In this document: one piece after another, positions 51,341 to 59,633 of the stretch | How the letters are laid out: every line of letters begins with the position of its first letter | Numbering within the stretch: the first letter of the stretch is position 1 | From: Streptomyces cinnabarinus | GTDB taxonomy: Bacteria > Actinomycetota > Actinomycetes > Streptomycetales > Streptomycetaceae | Direction of reading: 5' to 3' | Length of the DNA stretch: 64,000 nucleotides | Assembly: GCF_027270315.1 (NCBI RefSeq) | Contig: NZ_CP114413.1 | Coordinates: 3,472,001 to 3,536,000 of the forward strand | Notes under the pieces: model-generated | Told to the model about the DNA's origin: nothing | Databases searched by the model: none | The model's input: the letters and a program-made list of their open reading frames with translations, nothing else | Made by a program: the position numbers and the translations under genes

Positions 51341-52231
51341 ATGGCGGAAATCATCCAGAAGGACGGCACCTGGGCCTTCGACGGGGACGCGCTGCGGCTG
51401 ACGCCCGGCCGGGACAAGAACGTCAGTCTCCTGCGCAAGACCCTCGGTGAACTCGTCGTCCCCCTGGGCGCGTTGGCGGGGGTCTCGTTCGAGCAGGGCA
51501 AGAAGGCGGGGCGGCTCAGGCTGCGCCTGCGGGACGGCGCGGATCCGTTGCTGAACGCCACCGGCGGACGGCTCACCGAGCCCCACGACCCGTACCAGCT
51601 GATCGTCGAACCCGGCCGCTACGGCGTCGCCGAGTACTTCACCGAGGAGGTCCGCAACGCCCTGCTGCTGGACCAGGTCCCGGCCGACCCGGTGAACGAG
51701 TACCTCCTGCCGGGCCCGGCCGTCCCGCTCTCCGTCTCCGCCGGGGACGGCACCGCGAGCTTCGACGGGGAGCGGATCCGCCTGGAGTGGAACTGGAAGA
51801 CGGAGGACGCCAAGGCCGCCGCCGGGTCCCGCACGCTCGGCCTGACGGACATCGCCGCCGTCGAGTGGCATCCGGCGGCCGGCCTGGACAACGGGCACCT
51901 CCGCTTCACCGTGCGCAACGCCCCGACCAAGGCCCCGCCGAAGTACGACCCCAACGCCGTGGAGCTGTGGGGCTTCAAGAAGGACCCGCTGATGGCCCTG
52001 ATCGCGGCGGCCGTCCAGGCCCGCCTCCCGCACCCCTCGGCGCCCGCCGACGACGTACGGCAGCCGCAGCCGGACGCCGCCGCCCCCGCACTGCCGTCCG
52101 CCGCCCCCGCCGAGGACGGCCATGACGCGCTGCTGCGCCGGCTGCGCGAGCTCGGCGAGCTGCACCGCACGGGCGTCCTGACCGAGGAGGAGTTCACCCT
52201 CGCCAAGCAGGCGATCCTGAAGCGGATGTGA
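51341..52231 (+). CDS. DUF4429 protein with C-terminal SHOCT domain
   Basis: Cytoplasmic protein of 296 residues with two related DUF4429 beta domains: GTWAFDGDALRLTPG...LGALAGVSFEQGK (~5-115) and GTASFDGERIRLEWN...IAAVEWHPA (~120-235). A proline/alanine linker and a SHOCT domain follow (RRLRELGELHRTGVLTEEEF at ~265-285). The duplicated domain resembles a PH-like fold that could bind lipid or protein; SHOCT is a short helical oligomerisation motif. Function is unknown. GTG/ATG choice is simple: the ATG at 51341 begins the first domain. It is divergent from the hexosaminidase and leads towards the small protein and glmS. Confidence 0.85.
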   Translation: MAEIIQKDGTWAFDGDALRLTPGRDKNVSLLRKTLGELVVPLGALAGVSFEQGKKAGRLRLRLRDGADPLLNATGGRLTEPHDPYQLIVEPGRYGVAEYFTEEVRNALLLDQVPADPVNEYLLPGPAVPLSVSAGDGTASFDGERIRLEWNWKTEDAKAAAGSRTLGLTDIAAVEWHPAAGLDNGHLRFTVRNAPTKAPPKYDPNAVELWGFKKDPLMALIAAAVQARLPHPSAPADDVRQPQPDAAAPALPSAAPAEDGHDALLRRLRELGELHRTGVLTEEEFTLAKQAILKRM

Positions 52232-52328
52232 CCCGGCCCCTAGCAGTTCCCCAGCCCTCCGACACGCCCCTGCCCGAAATCGGGCAGGATTCTTGCGAAA
52301 GAGTCTCCGGTACCCCAGGATCTACCGG

Positions 52329-52586
52329 GTGCACGACGAACTTGTTGATCATCTGACGCGGTCCACGCCCCTCAACCGGGGCGAGGCGCTGCGGGTGATC
52401 CAGGACGTGCTCGCCTACTTCGACGAGACGACCGAGGAGTTCGTCCGTCGCCGCCACCGCGAGCTCCAGGCCCAGGGCCTGGTGAACGCGACGATCTTCG
52501 AACGGATCGAGGCGGACCTGAAATACCGGGCGGTCGCACCGCCGGAGCTGACCCTCCGGCAACTGCGCCGCATCGTCTACGGCTGA
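52329..52586 (+). CDS. Small conserved actinobacterial protein, unknown
   Basis: Protein of 85 residues, predicted helical throughout: DELVDHLTRSTPLNRGEALR, VLAYFDETTEEFVRRRHREL, then FERIEADLKYRAVAPPELTL. It has no membrane segment or signal. The sequence is charged and well ordered, with codon use like that of its neighbours, so it is probably real. GTG 52329 was chosen, with AGGA eight bases before it; an in-frame TTG at 52293 would add twelve residues. The gene lies 31 bp before glmS in the same direction and may be cotranscribed. I do not recognise a function. Confidence 0.7.
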   Translation: MHDELVDHLTRSTPLNRGEALRVIQDVLAYFDETTEEFVRRRHRELQAQGLVNATIFERIEADLKYRAVAPPELTLRQLRRIVYG

Positions 52587-52617
52587 GTCGTACGGCCAGG
52601 AAACGGAATACCTCTAT

Positions 52618-54435
52618 ATGTGCGGAATCGTCGGATACATCGGCAAGCGTGATGTGGCCCCGCTGCTGCTCGAAGGCCTGCAGCGCCTGGAGTACCGCGG
52701 CTACGACTCGGCCGGCGTGGTCGTCTCCTCCCCGAAGGCGCCCGCCCTGAAGCTGGTCAAGGCCAAGGGCCGGGTCCGCGACCTGGAGGCCAAGGTCCCG
52801 GCGCGCTTCAAGGGCACCACCGGCATCGCCCACACCCGCTGGGCCACCCACGGCGCCCCCTCCGACGTCAACGCCCACCCGCACCTGGACGCCGAGGGCA
52901 AGGTCGCCGTCGTCCACAACGGCATCATCGACAACGCCTCCGACCTGCGCCGCAAGCTGGAGGCGGACGGCGTCGAGTTCCTCTCGGAGACCGACACCGA
53001 GGTCCTGGTCCACCTGATCTCCCGCTCGCAGGCGGAAAAGCTGGAGGACAAGGTCCGCGAGACCCTCCGGGTCATCGAGGGCACCTACGGCATCGCCGTC
53101 ATGCACGCCGACTTCCCGGACCGCATCGTGGTCGCCCGCAACGGCTCCCCGGTCGTCCTCGGCGTCGGCGAGAAGGAGATGTTCGTCGCCTCGGACATCG
53201 CCGCGCTGGTCGCCCACACGCGGCAGATAGTGACTCTCGACGACGGCGAGATGGCCACCCTCAAGGCCGACGACTTCCGCACCTACACCACGGAGGGCAC
53301 CCGGACGACGTCCGAGCCCACCACCGTGGAGTGGGAGGCCGCCTCCTACGACATGGGCGGCCACGACACCTACATGCACAAGGAGATCCACGAGCAGGCC
53401 GACGCCGTGGACCGCGTGCTGCGCGGCCGCATCGACGACCGCTTCTCCACCGTGCACCTCGGCGGCCTCAACCTGGACGCCCGTGAGGCGCGCCGGATCC
53501 GCCGTGTGAAGATCCTCGGCTGCGGCACCTCGTACCACGCGGGCATGATCGGCGCCCAGATGATCGAGGAGCTGGCCCGGATCCCCGCGGACGCCGAGCC
53601 CGCCTCGGAGTTCCGCTACCGCAACGCGGTCGTGGACCCGGACACCCTCTACATCGCCGTCTCCCAGTCCGGTGAGACCTACGACGTCCTCGCGGCCGTC
53701 CAGGAGCTGAAGCGCAAGGGCGCGCGCGTCCTCGGCATCGTCAACGTGGTCGGCTCGGCCATCGCCCGCGAGGCCGACGGCGGCATCTACGTGCACGCGG
53801 GCCCCGAGGTCTGCGTGGTCTCCACCAAGTGCTTCACCAACACCACGGTGGCCTTCGGTCTCCTCGCCCTGCACCTCGGCCGCACCCGTGACCTCTCGGT
53901 CCGCGACGGCAAGCGGATCATCGCGGGCCTGCGCAAGCTCCCGGCCCAGATCGCCGAGATGCTGGAGCAGGAGGACGAGATCAAGAAGCTGGCCGAGGAG
54001 TACGCCCAGGCCCGCTCGATGCTCTTCATCGGCCGCGTCCGTGGCTACCCGGTGGCCCGTGAGGCGTCCCTGAAGCTCAAGGAGGTCTCCTACATCCACG
54101 CGGAGGCCTACCCCGCCTCCGAGCTCAAGCACGGCCCGCTGGCCCTGATCGAGCCCGCCCTCCCCACGGTCGCGATCGTCCCCGACGACGACCTCCTGGA
54201 GAAGAACCGCGCCGCGATGGAGGAGATCAAGGCCCGCAGCGGCAAGATCCTCGCGGTGGCCCACCAGCCCCAGGAGAAGGCCGACCAGACGATCGTGGTC
54301 CCGAAGAACGAGGACGAGCTGGACCCCATCCTGATGGGCATCCCCCTCCAACTCCTCGCCTACCACACGGCCTTGGCGCTGGGCCGGGACATCGACAAGC
54401 CGAGGAACCTCGCCAAGTCGGTAACGGTCGAGTAG
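52618..54435 (+). CDS. glmS: Glutamine-fructose-6-phosphate aminotransferase (isomerising)
   Basis: GlmS of 605 residues, making glucosamine-6-phosphate from fructose-6-phosphate and glutamine for peptidoglycan. The glutaminase domain begins with the N-terminal nucleophile after Met removal (MCGIVGYIGKRD) and contains RLEYRGYDSAGV. The two SIS domains carry GCGTSYHAG and SQSGETYDV, and the C-terminus DKPRNLAKSVTVE is the invariant GlmS end. In S. coelicolor the equivalent gene in this position is a second glmS copy; whether this genome has another is not visible. It sits near a hexosaminidase, consistent with amino-sugar traffic. A strong terminator follows. Confidence 0.95.
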   Translation: MCGIVGYIGKRDVAPLLLEGLQRLEYRGYDSAGVVVSSPKAPALKLVKAKGRVRDLEAKVPARFKGTTGIAHTRWATHGAPSDVNAHPHLDAEGKVAVVHNGIIDNASDLRRKLEADGVEFLSETDTEVLVHLISRSQAEKLEDKVRETLRVIEGTYGIAVMHADFPDRIVVARNGSPVVLGVGEKEMFVASDIAALVAHTRQIVTLDDGEMATLKADDFRTYTTEGTRTTSEPTTVEWEAASYDMGGHDTYMHKEIHEQADAVDRVLRGRIDDRFSTVHLGGLNLDAREARRIRRVKILGCGTSYHAGMIGAQMIEELARIPADAEPASEFRYRNAVVDPDTLYIAVSQSGETYDVLAAVQELKRKGARVLGIVNVVGSAIAREADGGIYVHAGPEVCVVSTKCFTNTTVAFGLLALHLGRTRDLSVRDGKRIIAGLRKLPAQIAEMLEQEDEIKKLAEEYAQARSMLFIGRVRGYPVAREASLKLKEVSYIHAEAYPASELKHGPLALIEPALPTVAIVPDDDLLEKNRAAMEEIKARSGKILAVAHQPQEKADQTIVVPKNEDELDPILMGIPLQLLAYHTALALGRDIDKPRNLAKSVTVE

Positions 54436-54523
54436 AAGCCTGTTTTTTCAGGGGCGCGGGGGCGGCTCCGCCGCGCAGGCACGATCAGCCCCCACGCACC
54501 CGCACAGGCCACAGACACGAAAC

Positions 54524-54560
54524 GGCCCCCCACGTGATGCCACCATCCACGTGGGGGGCC
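54524..54560 (+). terminator. Terminator downstream of glmS
   Basis: GGCCCCCCACGTG (54524-54536) pairs perfectly with 54548-54560 around an 11-nt loop, 88 bp after the glmS stop and 42 bp before the convergent transporter gene's stop. Confidence 0.85.
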
Positions 54561-54602
54561 ACCCAATTCGCCGGGGAGCCGCCCACCCCCCGGCCTGCGC
54601 AG

Positions 54603-55169
54603 CTAGCCGGCAGCCGTCACGCCCCGGCCAGCAGCACGCTTGGGCAGCGCCGTCGGCCAGTGAGCCAACGCCGCGGTCGCCGCGTACCAGGCAACTGCCC
54701 CCGCCGCGACGGCGAACCAGCCACCGGCCTTCGCCAGCCCGTCGCTCTCGGCGAACATCGAGATGGACAGCAGAAGCAGTCCGACGAAGAACAACCCATG
54801 GGTCCCCTGCGTCAGTTGATCCCCACCCGCGAGGGTCAACGACAGCGCCACGAGGGCGAACAGCAGCAGGAACAGCCCGGCCGCGTTCGCGGAGACGGCC
54901 ACGTCGGCAGAAACAGCCCACGTGAACCAGAGCGCCCCCAGCACCGTGAACCCGGTGCCACCGGCGGAGTCCCCGTCCCGGAAGGCCATGAGACCGGCGA
55001 CGAACAGGGCGACTCCGCCCACGTACTGGGCGATTGATACGGCGTCAGCGGCCGACACACCGTCGATCGCCTCGGTGTACCCGAGCCCGAAGGCCAACAG
55101 GGTGACACCGAGGGCGAGTCGGCCGACCACGGTGGTGGTTCCGCTTCCCGCAGAGACGTCGTTGTCCAC
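54603..55169 (-). CDS. GPR1/FUN34/YaaH-family (acetate uptake) membrane protein
   Basis: Inner-membrane protein of 188 residues with six hydrophobic helices, the topology of the GPR1/FUN34/YaaH (SatP) acetate transporter family. Helix 1-2 region: LALGVTLLAFGLGYTEAIDG; then AQYVGGVALFVAGLMAFRDG, which matches the family's conserved G-L-x-x-F-x-x-G/D. Helices around GFTVLGALWFTWAVSADV and HGLFFVGLLLLSISMFAE complete the bundle. The typical N-P-A-P-L-G motif is not obvious, so assignment is by overall pattern. Transport of acetate/succinate is possible. It is convergent with glmS; its own promoter region faces the universal stress gene. Confidence 0.72.
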   Translation of the reverse strand: MDNDVSAGSGTTTVVGRLALGVTLLAFGLGYTEAIDGVSAADAVSIAQYVGGVALFVAGLMAFRDGDSAGGTGFTVLGALWFTWAVSADVAVSANAAGLFLLLFALVALSLTLAGGDQLTQGTHGLFFVGLLLLSISMFAESDGLAKAGGWFAVAAGAVAWYAATAALAHWPTALPKRAAGRGVTAAG

Positions 55170-55319
55170 GGCGGGCTCCCTTCATGCAAGTGCAGTTGCG
55201 CGGTGAGCGATATATGCCCTTCACAAAGGCACAAACACCTCTACGCGCCAGTAGATTTATGCGCTGAGGGAAGTTGCCGGGGAGCGCCAACGGCGCATCT
55301 CACCTGGGACAACGGCGAG

Positions 55320-55847
55320 TTACGGAATGACAACGACGGGCCGCTGCGCCCGCTTGGCGAGCCGCCCGGCGACGGAGCCGAAGATGCGGCCGACGATGCC
55401 GTGGGTGGACCCGACGACGATCGCGTCCGCTTCGTACTCCCGCCCGACCTCTTCGAGTTCATGGCAGATGTCACCGCCGCGCTCGACGAGGATCCACGGC
55501 ACCTCGGAGAGGTACTCCGCGCAGGCGAGTTCCAGGCCCAGCACCTCGGTGCGGTGGTCCGGCACATCGACGAAGACCGGCGGTTCGCAGCCGGCCCACA
55601 CGGTGGTGGGAAGCCGGTTGGCGACGTGCACGATGATCAGGCCGGAGCCGGAGCGGTGGGCCATGCCGATGGCGTAGGCGAGGGCGCGCTCACTGGAGGT
55701 GGAGCCGTCGAAACCGACCACGACCCCGTGCTTGAAGGCGGGGTCGCAGGAATGACGTGGTTCTTCGGCCGCCAGGGGCTCGGCCGCCGTGGGATCGGCG
55801 ACGGGCCGCTTGCGGTCCGCGGGTTCGAAGAATTCGTGACCGGCCAT
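55320..55847 (-). CDS. Universal stress protein (UspA domain)
   Basis: Single-domain universal stress protein of 175 residues. After a charged N-terminal tail (~40 residues) the UspA fold begins with GVVVGFDGSTSSERALAYAI and ends with the ATP-binding motif VGSTHGIVGRIFGSVAGRL (G-x2-G-x9-G-S) and PVVVIP. It probably binds ATP and acts during hypoxia, stationary phase or other stress. The ATG at 55847 has a weak upstream site; ATG at internal positions is less likely. The 150-bp space upstream to 56000 contains an A/T-poor TACCC-N4-GGGTA symmetry element (about 55931-55944) that might be regulatory. Confidence 0.9.
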   Translation of the reverse strand: MAGHEFFEPADRKRPVADPTAAEPLAAEEPRHSCDPAFKHGVVVGFDGSTSSERALAYAIGMAHRSGSGLIIVHVANRLPTTVWAGCEPPVFVDVPDHRTEVLGLELACAEYLSEVPWILVERGGDICHELEEVGREYEADAIVVGSTHGIVGRIFGSVAGRLAKRAQRPVVVIP

Positions 55848-56163
55848 GGCTGTCTCGGCGTTGTGATCCTTGTGTGGGGGACGACAGGGTGCGGTCGGAG
55901 CAGTGTCCGGGAATCATCTTCCCAACCCCATACCCCCAAGGGTACGGCGGCACGCCTCCTTAGCCCAGATCCCGCGACGTGCTCCCGCGGGGGTTCCAGG
56001 GAGCATGCACGAGGGGGCGCCCGTAACGCAATGGTTGCTGCGCTGTACAGGCGGTTTGCACAGGGTGCACGGACGGCTCGCGCCGCCCGCGCGCGGACGG
56101 CACAGTGACCGAGTGCCCGAACAGGCGTTGATCCCGGTGAGCCACCGACACCGGGAGCACGCA
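55848..56163. other. 316-bp divergent intergenic region (usp / small membrane protein)
   Basis: No further gene is supported. It holds the promoters of the universal stress gene (leftwards) and of the small membrane-protein gene (rightwards, GGGAG at its end). The only symmetry seen is an imperfect TACCC...GGGTA near 55931-55944. Confidence 0.5.
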
Positions 56164-56472
56164 ATGTCCGGACAGCAGCCCCAGGACTCCACCACCGACG
56201 TGGTCCGCTGGGCGGCCTTCTCGTGCGTCCTCGTCCCCGTCGTCCTCCTCTGGTACGGCACCTCACTGGCCGGCGCCACCGGTACCGCCCTGGGTCTCGC
56301 CGCCGTCACCGCGGTCTGCCGGGTCCTGCTGCGCCAGTCCGAGCGCGGCGCGGCCCAACTCCTCGCCGAGGAACACGCGGTGGCGGCGCCCCGACGCGGG
56401 CGCCGGCACCGGACCGGCACGGGGTGTCATCGAGGGGGACGGCGCTCCGGGGGAAATACACCGGGCGGCTGA
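56164..56472 (+). CDS. Small membrane protein upstream of adpA
   Basis: Predicted inner-membrane protein of 102 residues. Two hydrophobic helices, WAAFSCVLVPVVLLWYGTS (~16-34) and GATGTALGLAAVTAVCRVLL (~37-56), are followed by a basic arginine-rich cytoplasmic tail (PRRGRRHRTGTGCHRGGRRS). The family is unknown to me, but a similar small gene lies before adpA in other Streptomyces. The ATG at 56164 is preceded by GGGAG. The stop lies 378 bp before adpA, so it is probably a separate unit, with the adpA promoter in between. Confidence 0.65.
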   Translation: MSGQQPQDSTTDVVRWAAFSCVLVPVVLLWYGTSLAGATGTALGLAAVTAVCRVLLRQSERGAAQLLAEEHAVAAPRRGRRHRTGTGCHRGGRRSGGNTPGG

Positions 56473-56849
56473 CCGGTTTCCATGCCCTCGGACGGCTCTT
56501 TTCAGCCAACTTCTGACGACCGTGCATTCCTGGCCCCAACCACCCCTCAACCCCCGTTTGACCTGCACGGAAAGGGTTCCAGGGGTGCTGCGCACCCTAC
56601 GTGGATTGGCCACTGCGACAAGGCGCACTTCCCTGCACGGCCCCTGAGTGCAACGCTTCGTGATCGAATGCTTCACGCCAAGTTGCCAAGTCGACAATGT
56701 GCCGAGTGACGAACCGGCCACTGAGGCGCGACGCGACACAGTAGATTCGATCTTGACTGTCTACGGCGGGGGACTCGTGCAGGACCGAGGGGAAACGTGC
56801 AGGAGCGACACAACCGAGGAGCCGCGACCACCGAGGGGGGCTTAGCAGT
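56473..56849 (+). other. 377-bp adpA promoter and leader region
   Basis: No gene is supported between the small membrane gene and adpA. The region should contain the adpA promoter and a long untranslated leader, as in other streptomycetes, where AdpA, BldD and A-factor-type receptors act. Candidate elements: TAGATT at 56742-56747 as a -10 and TTGACT at 56753-56758 as an alternative -35; neither has a convincing partner. The ribosome site GAGGGGGG is at 56833-56840, nine bases from the ATG. Confidence 0.5.
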
Positions 56850-58073
56850 ATGAGCCACGACTCCACTGCCGCGCCGGAAGCCGCGGCCCGGAAACTCTCC
56901 GGGCGACGCCGCAAGGAGATCGTCGCGGTGCTGCTGTTCAGCGGCGGCCCCATCTTCGAGAGTTCCATACCGCTGTCGGTGTTCGGGATCGACCGCCAGG
57001 ACGCCGGCGTGCCGCGCTACCGCCTGTTGGTGTGCGGCGGCGAAGAAGGCCCGCTGCGGACCACAGGGGGCCTGGAACTCACCGCGCCACATGGCCTGGA
57101 GGCGATCTCACGGGCGGGCACGGTCGTCGTGCCGGCCTGGCGTTCGATCACCTCACCGCCACCGGAGGAGGCGCTCGACGCGCTTCGCCGGGCGCACGAC
57201 GAGGGTGCCCGCATCGTAGGCCTGTGCACCGGCGCCTTCGTGCTGGCGGCGGCGGGCCTGCTGGACGGCCGGCCCGCGACGACACACTGGATGTACGCAC
57301 CGACGCTGGCCAAGCGCTATCCGTCGGTGCACGTGGATCCACGAGAACTCTTCGTGGACGACGGAGACGTACTGACCTCGGCCGGTACGGCCGCGGGCAT
57401 CGACCTCTGTCTCCACATCGTGCGGACCGACCACGGCAACGAGGCGGCCGGCGCGCTGGCCCGCCGACTGGTCGTCCCACCGCGCCGGACAGGAGGCCAG
57501 GAGCGCTACCTGGACCGCTCTTTACCGGAGGAGATCGGCGCCGACCCGCTCGCCGAGGTCGTCGCCTGGGCGCTGGAGCACCTCCACGAACAGTTCGACG
57601 TGGAGACGCTGGCGGCACGGGCGTACATGTCACGCCGTACGTTCGACCGCCGCTTCCGCTCGCTGACGGGTTCGGCCCCGCTCCAGTGGCTGATCACCCA
57701 GCGGGTGCTCCAGGCACAGCGCCTGCTGGAGACGTCGGACTACTCGGTGGACGAGGTCGCCGGCCGCTGTGGCTTCCGCTCACCGGTGGCGCTGCGCGGG
57801 CACTTCCGGCGCCAGCTGGGCTCGTCCCCGGCCGCGTACCGGGCGGCGTACCGTGCCCGGCGCCCCCAGAGTGAACGGCCGACGGCGGACCTCGACAGCG
57901 CCCCAGGTCCGACGCCCACGCTCCACCCGGAGCCCGGCCCGGTCCCGCTCCAGACCCGCCGCACCCCCGCGGCGACCACCGTCGGCCAGGCCCTGGCCGC
58001 GGCCGCCGCGGACAACGGCCGGGAGACCTACGTCACCCGGGCCACCCTTCCGGGGCAGCGCAGCGGCACCTGA
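56850..58073 (+). CDS. adpA: Developmental master regulator AdpA (BldH), AraC family
   Basis: AraC/XylS-type global regulator of 407 residues that switches on aerial growth and antibiotic production. An N-terminal DJ-1/PfpI-like domain (~25-190; FSGGPIFESSIPLSVF, GLCTGAFVLAAAGLLDGR, TSAGTAAGIDL) drives dimerisation. The two-helix AraC DNA-binding domain is at ~235-340 (AYMSRRTFDRRFRSLTG; VAGRCGFRSPVALRGHFRRQ). One rare TTA leucine codon at 57522-57524 (residue 225) lies just before that domain, so translation depends on the bldA tRNA, a hallmark of adpA. The tail is proline/threonine-rich. It lies next to orn, as in S. coelicolor. Confidence 0.97.
   Translation: MSHDSTAAPEAAARKLSGRRRKEIVAVLLFSGGPIFESSIPLSVFGIDRQDAGVPRYRLLVCGGEEGPLRTTGGLELTAPHGLEAISRAGTVVVPAWRSITSPPPEEALDALRRAHDEGARIVGLCTGAFVLAAAGLLDGRPATTHWMYAPTLAKRYPSVHVDPRELFVDDGDVLTSAGTAAGIDLCLHIVRTDHGNEAAGALARRLVVPPRRTGGQERYLDRSLPEEIGADPLAEVVAWALEHLHEQFDVETLAARAYMSRRTFDRRFRSLTGSAPLQWLITQRVLQAQRLLETSDYSVDEVAGRCGFRSPVALRGHFRRQLGSSPAAYRAAYRARRPQSERPTADLDSAPGPTPTLHPEPGPVPLQTRRTPAATTVGQALAAAAADNGRETYVTRATLPGQRSGT
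57522..57524 (+). promoter_or_regulatory. TTA codon (bldA-dependent) in adpA
   Basis: In-frame TTA leucine codon, residue 225, in the linker between the two AdpA domains. In streptomycetes TTA is read by the bldA tRNA, which accumulates late, giving translational control. Confidence 0.95.
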
Positions 58074-58090
58074 GCGACGGCGCACGACAG

Positions 58091-58121
58091 ACGCCGGACA
58101 GGCCCCGAGCCTGTCCGGCGT
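58091..58121 (+). terminator. Terminator after adpA
   Basis: ACGCCGGACAGG (58091-58102) pairs perfectly with 58110-58121 around a 7-nt loop, starting 18 bp after the adpA stop and followed by a TTCC stretch. Confidence 0.85.
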
Positions 58122-58190
58122 TCCGCGTGCGGGGCAGGGGTTGGTGACAGGGGGCGACACAAAAGCGGACGTCAGCTTTAGGGTGGTCGC

Positions 58191-58793
58191 ATGAACGATC
58201 GCATGGTGTGGATCGACTGCGAGATGACCGGCCTCTCGCTGTCCGACGACGCGCTCATCGAGGTTGCCGCCCTCGTCACCGACTCCGAGCTGAACATCCT
58301 CGGCGACGGTGTGGACATCGTCATCCGGCCGCCGGACTCGGCGCTGGAGACGATGCCGGAAGTGGTGCGTCAGATGCACACCGCGTCCGGTCTCCTCGAC
58401 GAACTCGCCGGCGGCACCACGCTGGCGGACGCCGAGGCCCAAGTCCTGGCGTATGTACGCGAGCACGTGAAGGAACCCGGCAAGGCGCCCCTGTGCGGCA
58501 ACTCCGTCGGCACCGACCGCGGATTCCTGCTGCGGGACATGGCGACCCTGGAGGACTACCTGCACTACCGCATCGTCGACGTGTCGAGCATCAAGGAGCT
58601 CGCCCGCCGCTGGTACCCACGCGCGTACTTCAACAGCCCCGAGAAGAACGGCAACCACCGCGCCCTCGCCGACATCCGCGAGTCCATCGCGGAACTGCGC
58701 TACTACCGCGAGGCCGTCTTCGTCCCCCAGCCCGGCCCGGACTCCGAGACCGCCAAGACCATCGCCGCGAAGCACGTCGTCCCTGCTCAGTAG
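58191..58793 (+). CDS. orn: Oligoribonuclease
   Basis: DEDDh 3'-5' exoribonuclease of 200 residues that clears nano-RNAs and c-di-GMP-derived dinucleotides. The catalytic acids are in VWIDCEMTGL (Asp, Glu), NSVGTDRGFLL (Asp) and NHRALADIRESI (His, Asp). Position next to adpA is conserved in Streptomyces, where orn mutants are impaired in development. There is no Shine-Dalgarno; TAGGGT at 58179-58184, six bases before the ATG, suggests a leaderless message starting at the A of ATG. A compact palindromic hairpin follows the gene. Confidence 0.95.
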   Translation: MNDRMVWIDCEMTGLSLSDDALIEVAALVTDSELNILGDGVDIVIRPPDSALETMPEVVRQMHTASGLLDELAGGTTLADAEAQVLAYVREHVKEPGKAPLCGNSVGTDRGFLLRDMATLEDYLHYRIVDVSSIKELARRWYPRAYFNSPEKNGNHRALADIRESIAELRYYREAVFVPQPGPDSETAKTIAAKHVVPAQ

Positions 58794-58834
58794 CTGTTCG
58801 GCGGCGGCTCGGCAGACACTCGACGGCACGGAAC

Positions 58835-58854
58835 GGGGCCCGGATCCGGGCCCC
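58835..58854 (+). terminator. Hairpin after orn
   Basis: GGGGCCCGG (58835-58843) and CCGGGCCCC (58846-58854) form a perfect 20-bp palindrome, 41 bp downstream of the orn stop; an intrinsic stop signal is likely, though the loop is tiny. Confidence 0.6.
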
Positions 58855-58934
58855 GGAAAAGCCGGGCGCGAGCACCCCTTCGGACCCTGTACACTTTTTC
58901 TCGGCCGGTCGGGGAAAAACCCCAAGCCGGTCAT

Positions 58935-59008
58935 GGTGGGTGTAGCTCAGCTGGTAGAGCACCTGGTTGTGGTCCAGGATGCCGCGGGTTCGAGTCCCGT
59001 CACTCACC
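58935..59008 (+). tRNA. tRNA-His (GTG anticodon)
   Basis: Complete cloverleaf. The acceptor arm GTGGGTG (58936-58942) pairs with CACTCAC (59001-59007). The D-arm AGCTCAGCTGGTAGAGC is present. The anticodon stem CCTGG/CCAGG surrounds GTG at 58969-58971, and the T-arm contains GGGTTCGAGTCCC. The extra G at 58935 pairs with the discriminator C at 59008, which is the histidine identity element. CCA is not encoded. A terminator follows directly. Confidence 0.97.
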
Positions 59009-59014
59009 CTGGCT

Positions 59015-59054
59015 GTTCAGCCGGTGACCTCCTCTTCGAGGTCACCGGCTGAAC
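59015..59054 (+). terminator. 17-bp hairpin after tRNA-His
   Basis: A perfect 17-bp stem (GTTCAGCCGGTGACCTC at 59015-59031, complement at 59038-59054) with a 6-nt loop begins 6 bp after the tRNA and is followed by GCGTTTCGGG. It ends 30 bp before the next gene. Confidence 0.9.
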
Positions 59055-59084
59055 GCGTTTCGGGCCCCGCGTACGCTCCCTGAA

Positions 59085-59576
59085 ATGACCGAGCCACTGC
59101 GCACCCTCCGCCTGGACCTCGTCCCCCTGCGCGTCGAGCACGCCGGGGAGATGGCCGCCGTCCTGGCCGACCCGGCGCTGCACACCTTCATCGGCGGCTC
59201 CCCCGCCACTCCCGAGGCGCTGCGCGCCCGCTACGAGCGACTGGTCGCCGGCTCCCCGGACCCGGAGGTCTCCTGGCACAACTGGGTGCTGCGGCTGCGC
59301 GCCGAGGACCGTCTGGTGGGAACCGTCCAGGCCACGGTCACCGCCCGCTCCGCGGAGATCGCCTGGGTCGTGGGCACCGCCTGGCAGGGCCGTGGTCTGG
59401 CGACGGAGGCGGCACGGGCCCTCGTGGACCGGCTCCGCGATCAGCCGGCCATGGAGTCGGTCATCGCCCACGTCCACCCCGGGCACACCGCCTCCGCCGC
59501 GGTCGCGCGGGCCGCTGGGCTGACCCCGACCGAGGAGCGCCAGGACGGCGAGATCCGCTGGCTGCTCAAGCCGTAA
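59085..59576 (+). CDS. GNAT-family N-acetyltransferase
   Basis: Acetyltransferase of 163 residues in the GNAT superfamily, RimJ/RimL-like branch. It opens TLRLDLVPLRVEHAGEMAAV, has the substrate-side strand SWHNWVLRL, and the acetyl-CoA-binding motif A as VVGTAWQGRGLATEAARALV (Q-x-x-G-x-A type). HVHPGHTASAAVARAAGL is the usual C-terminal motif B. The substrate could be a small molecule or a protein N-terminus and cannot be told from sequence. It begins 31 bp after the tRNA-His terminator and is probably an independent unit; no ribosome site stronger than GCTCCCTG is seen. Confidence 0.88.
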   Translation: MTEPLRTLRLDLVPLRVEHAGEMAAVLADPALHTFIGGSPATPEALRARYERLVAGSPDPEVSWHNWVLRLRAEDRLVGTVQATVTARSAEIAWVVGTAWQGRGLATEAARALVDRLRDQPAMESVIAHVHPGHTASAAVARAAGLTPTEERQDGEIRWLLKP

Positions 59577-59633
59577 CCGCAGGTGGGGCGTATCGTCGGC
59601 TTATGGGCCGGTCTTGCTCCCGGGAGGCTCGTC

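Noticed and set aside
56473..56849. Possible riboswitch in the long adpA leader
   Set aside because: No recognisable conserved riboswitch core or stable alternate hairpins could be traced by eye.
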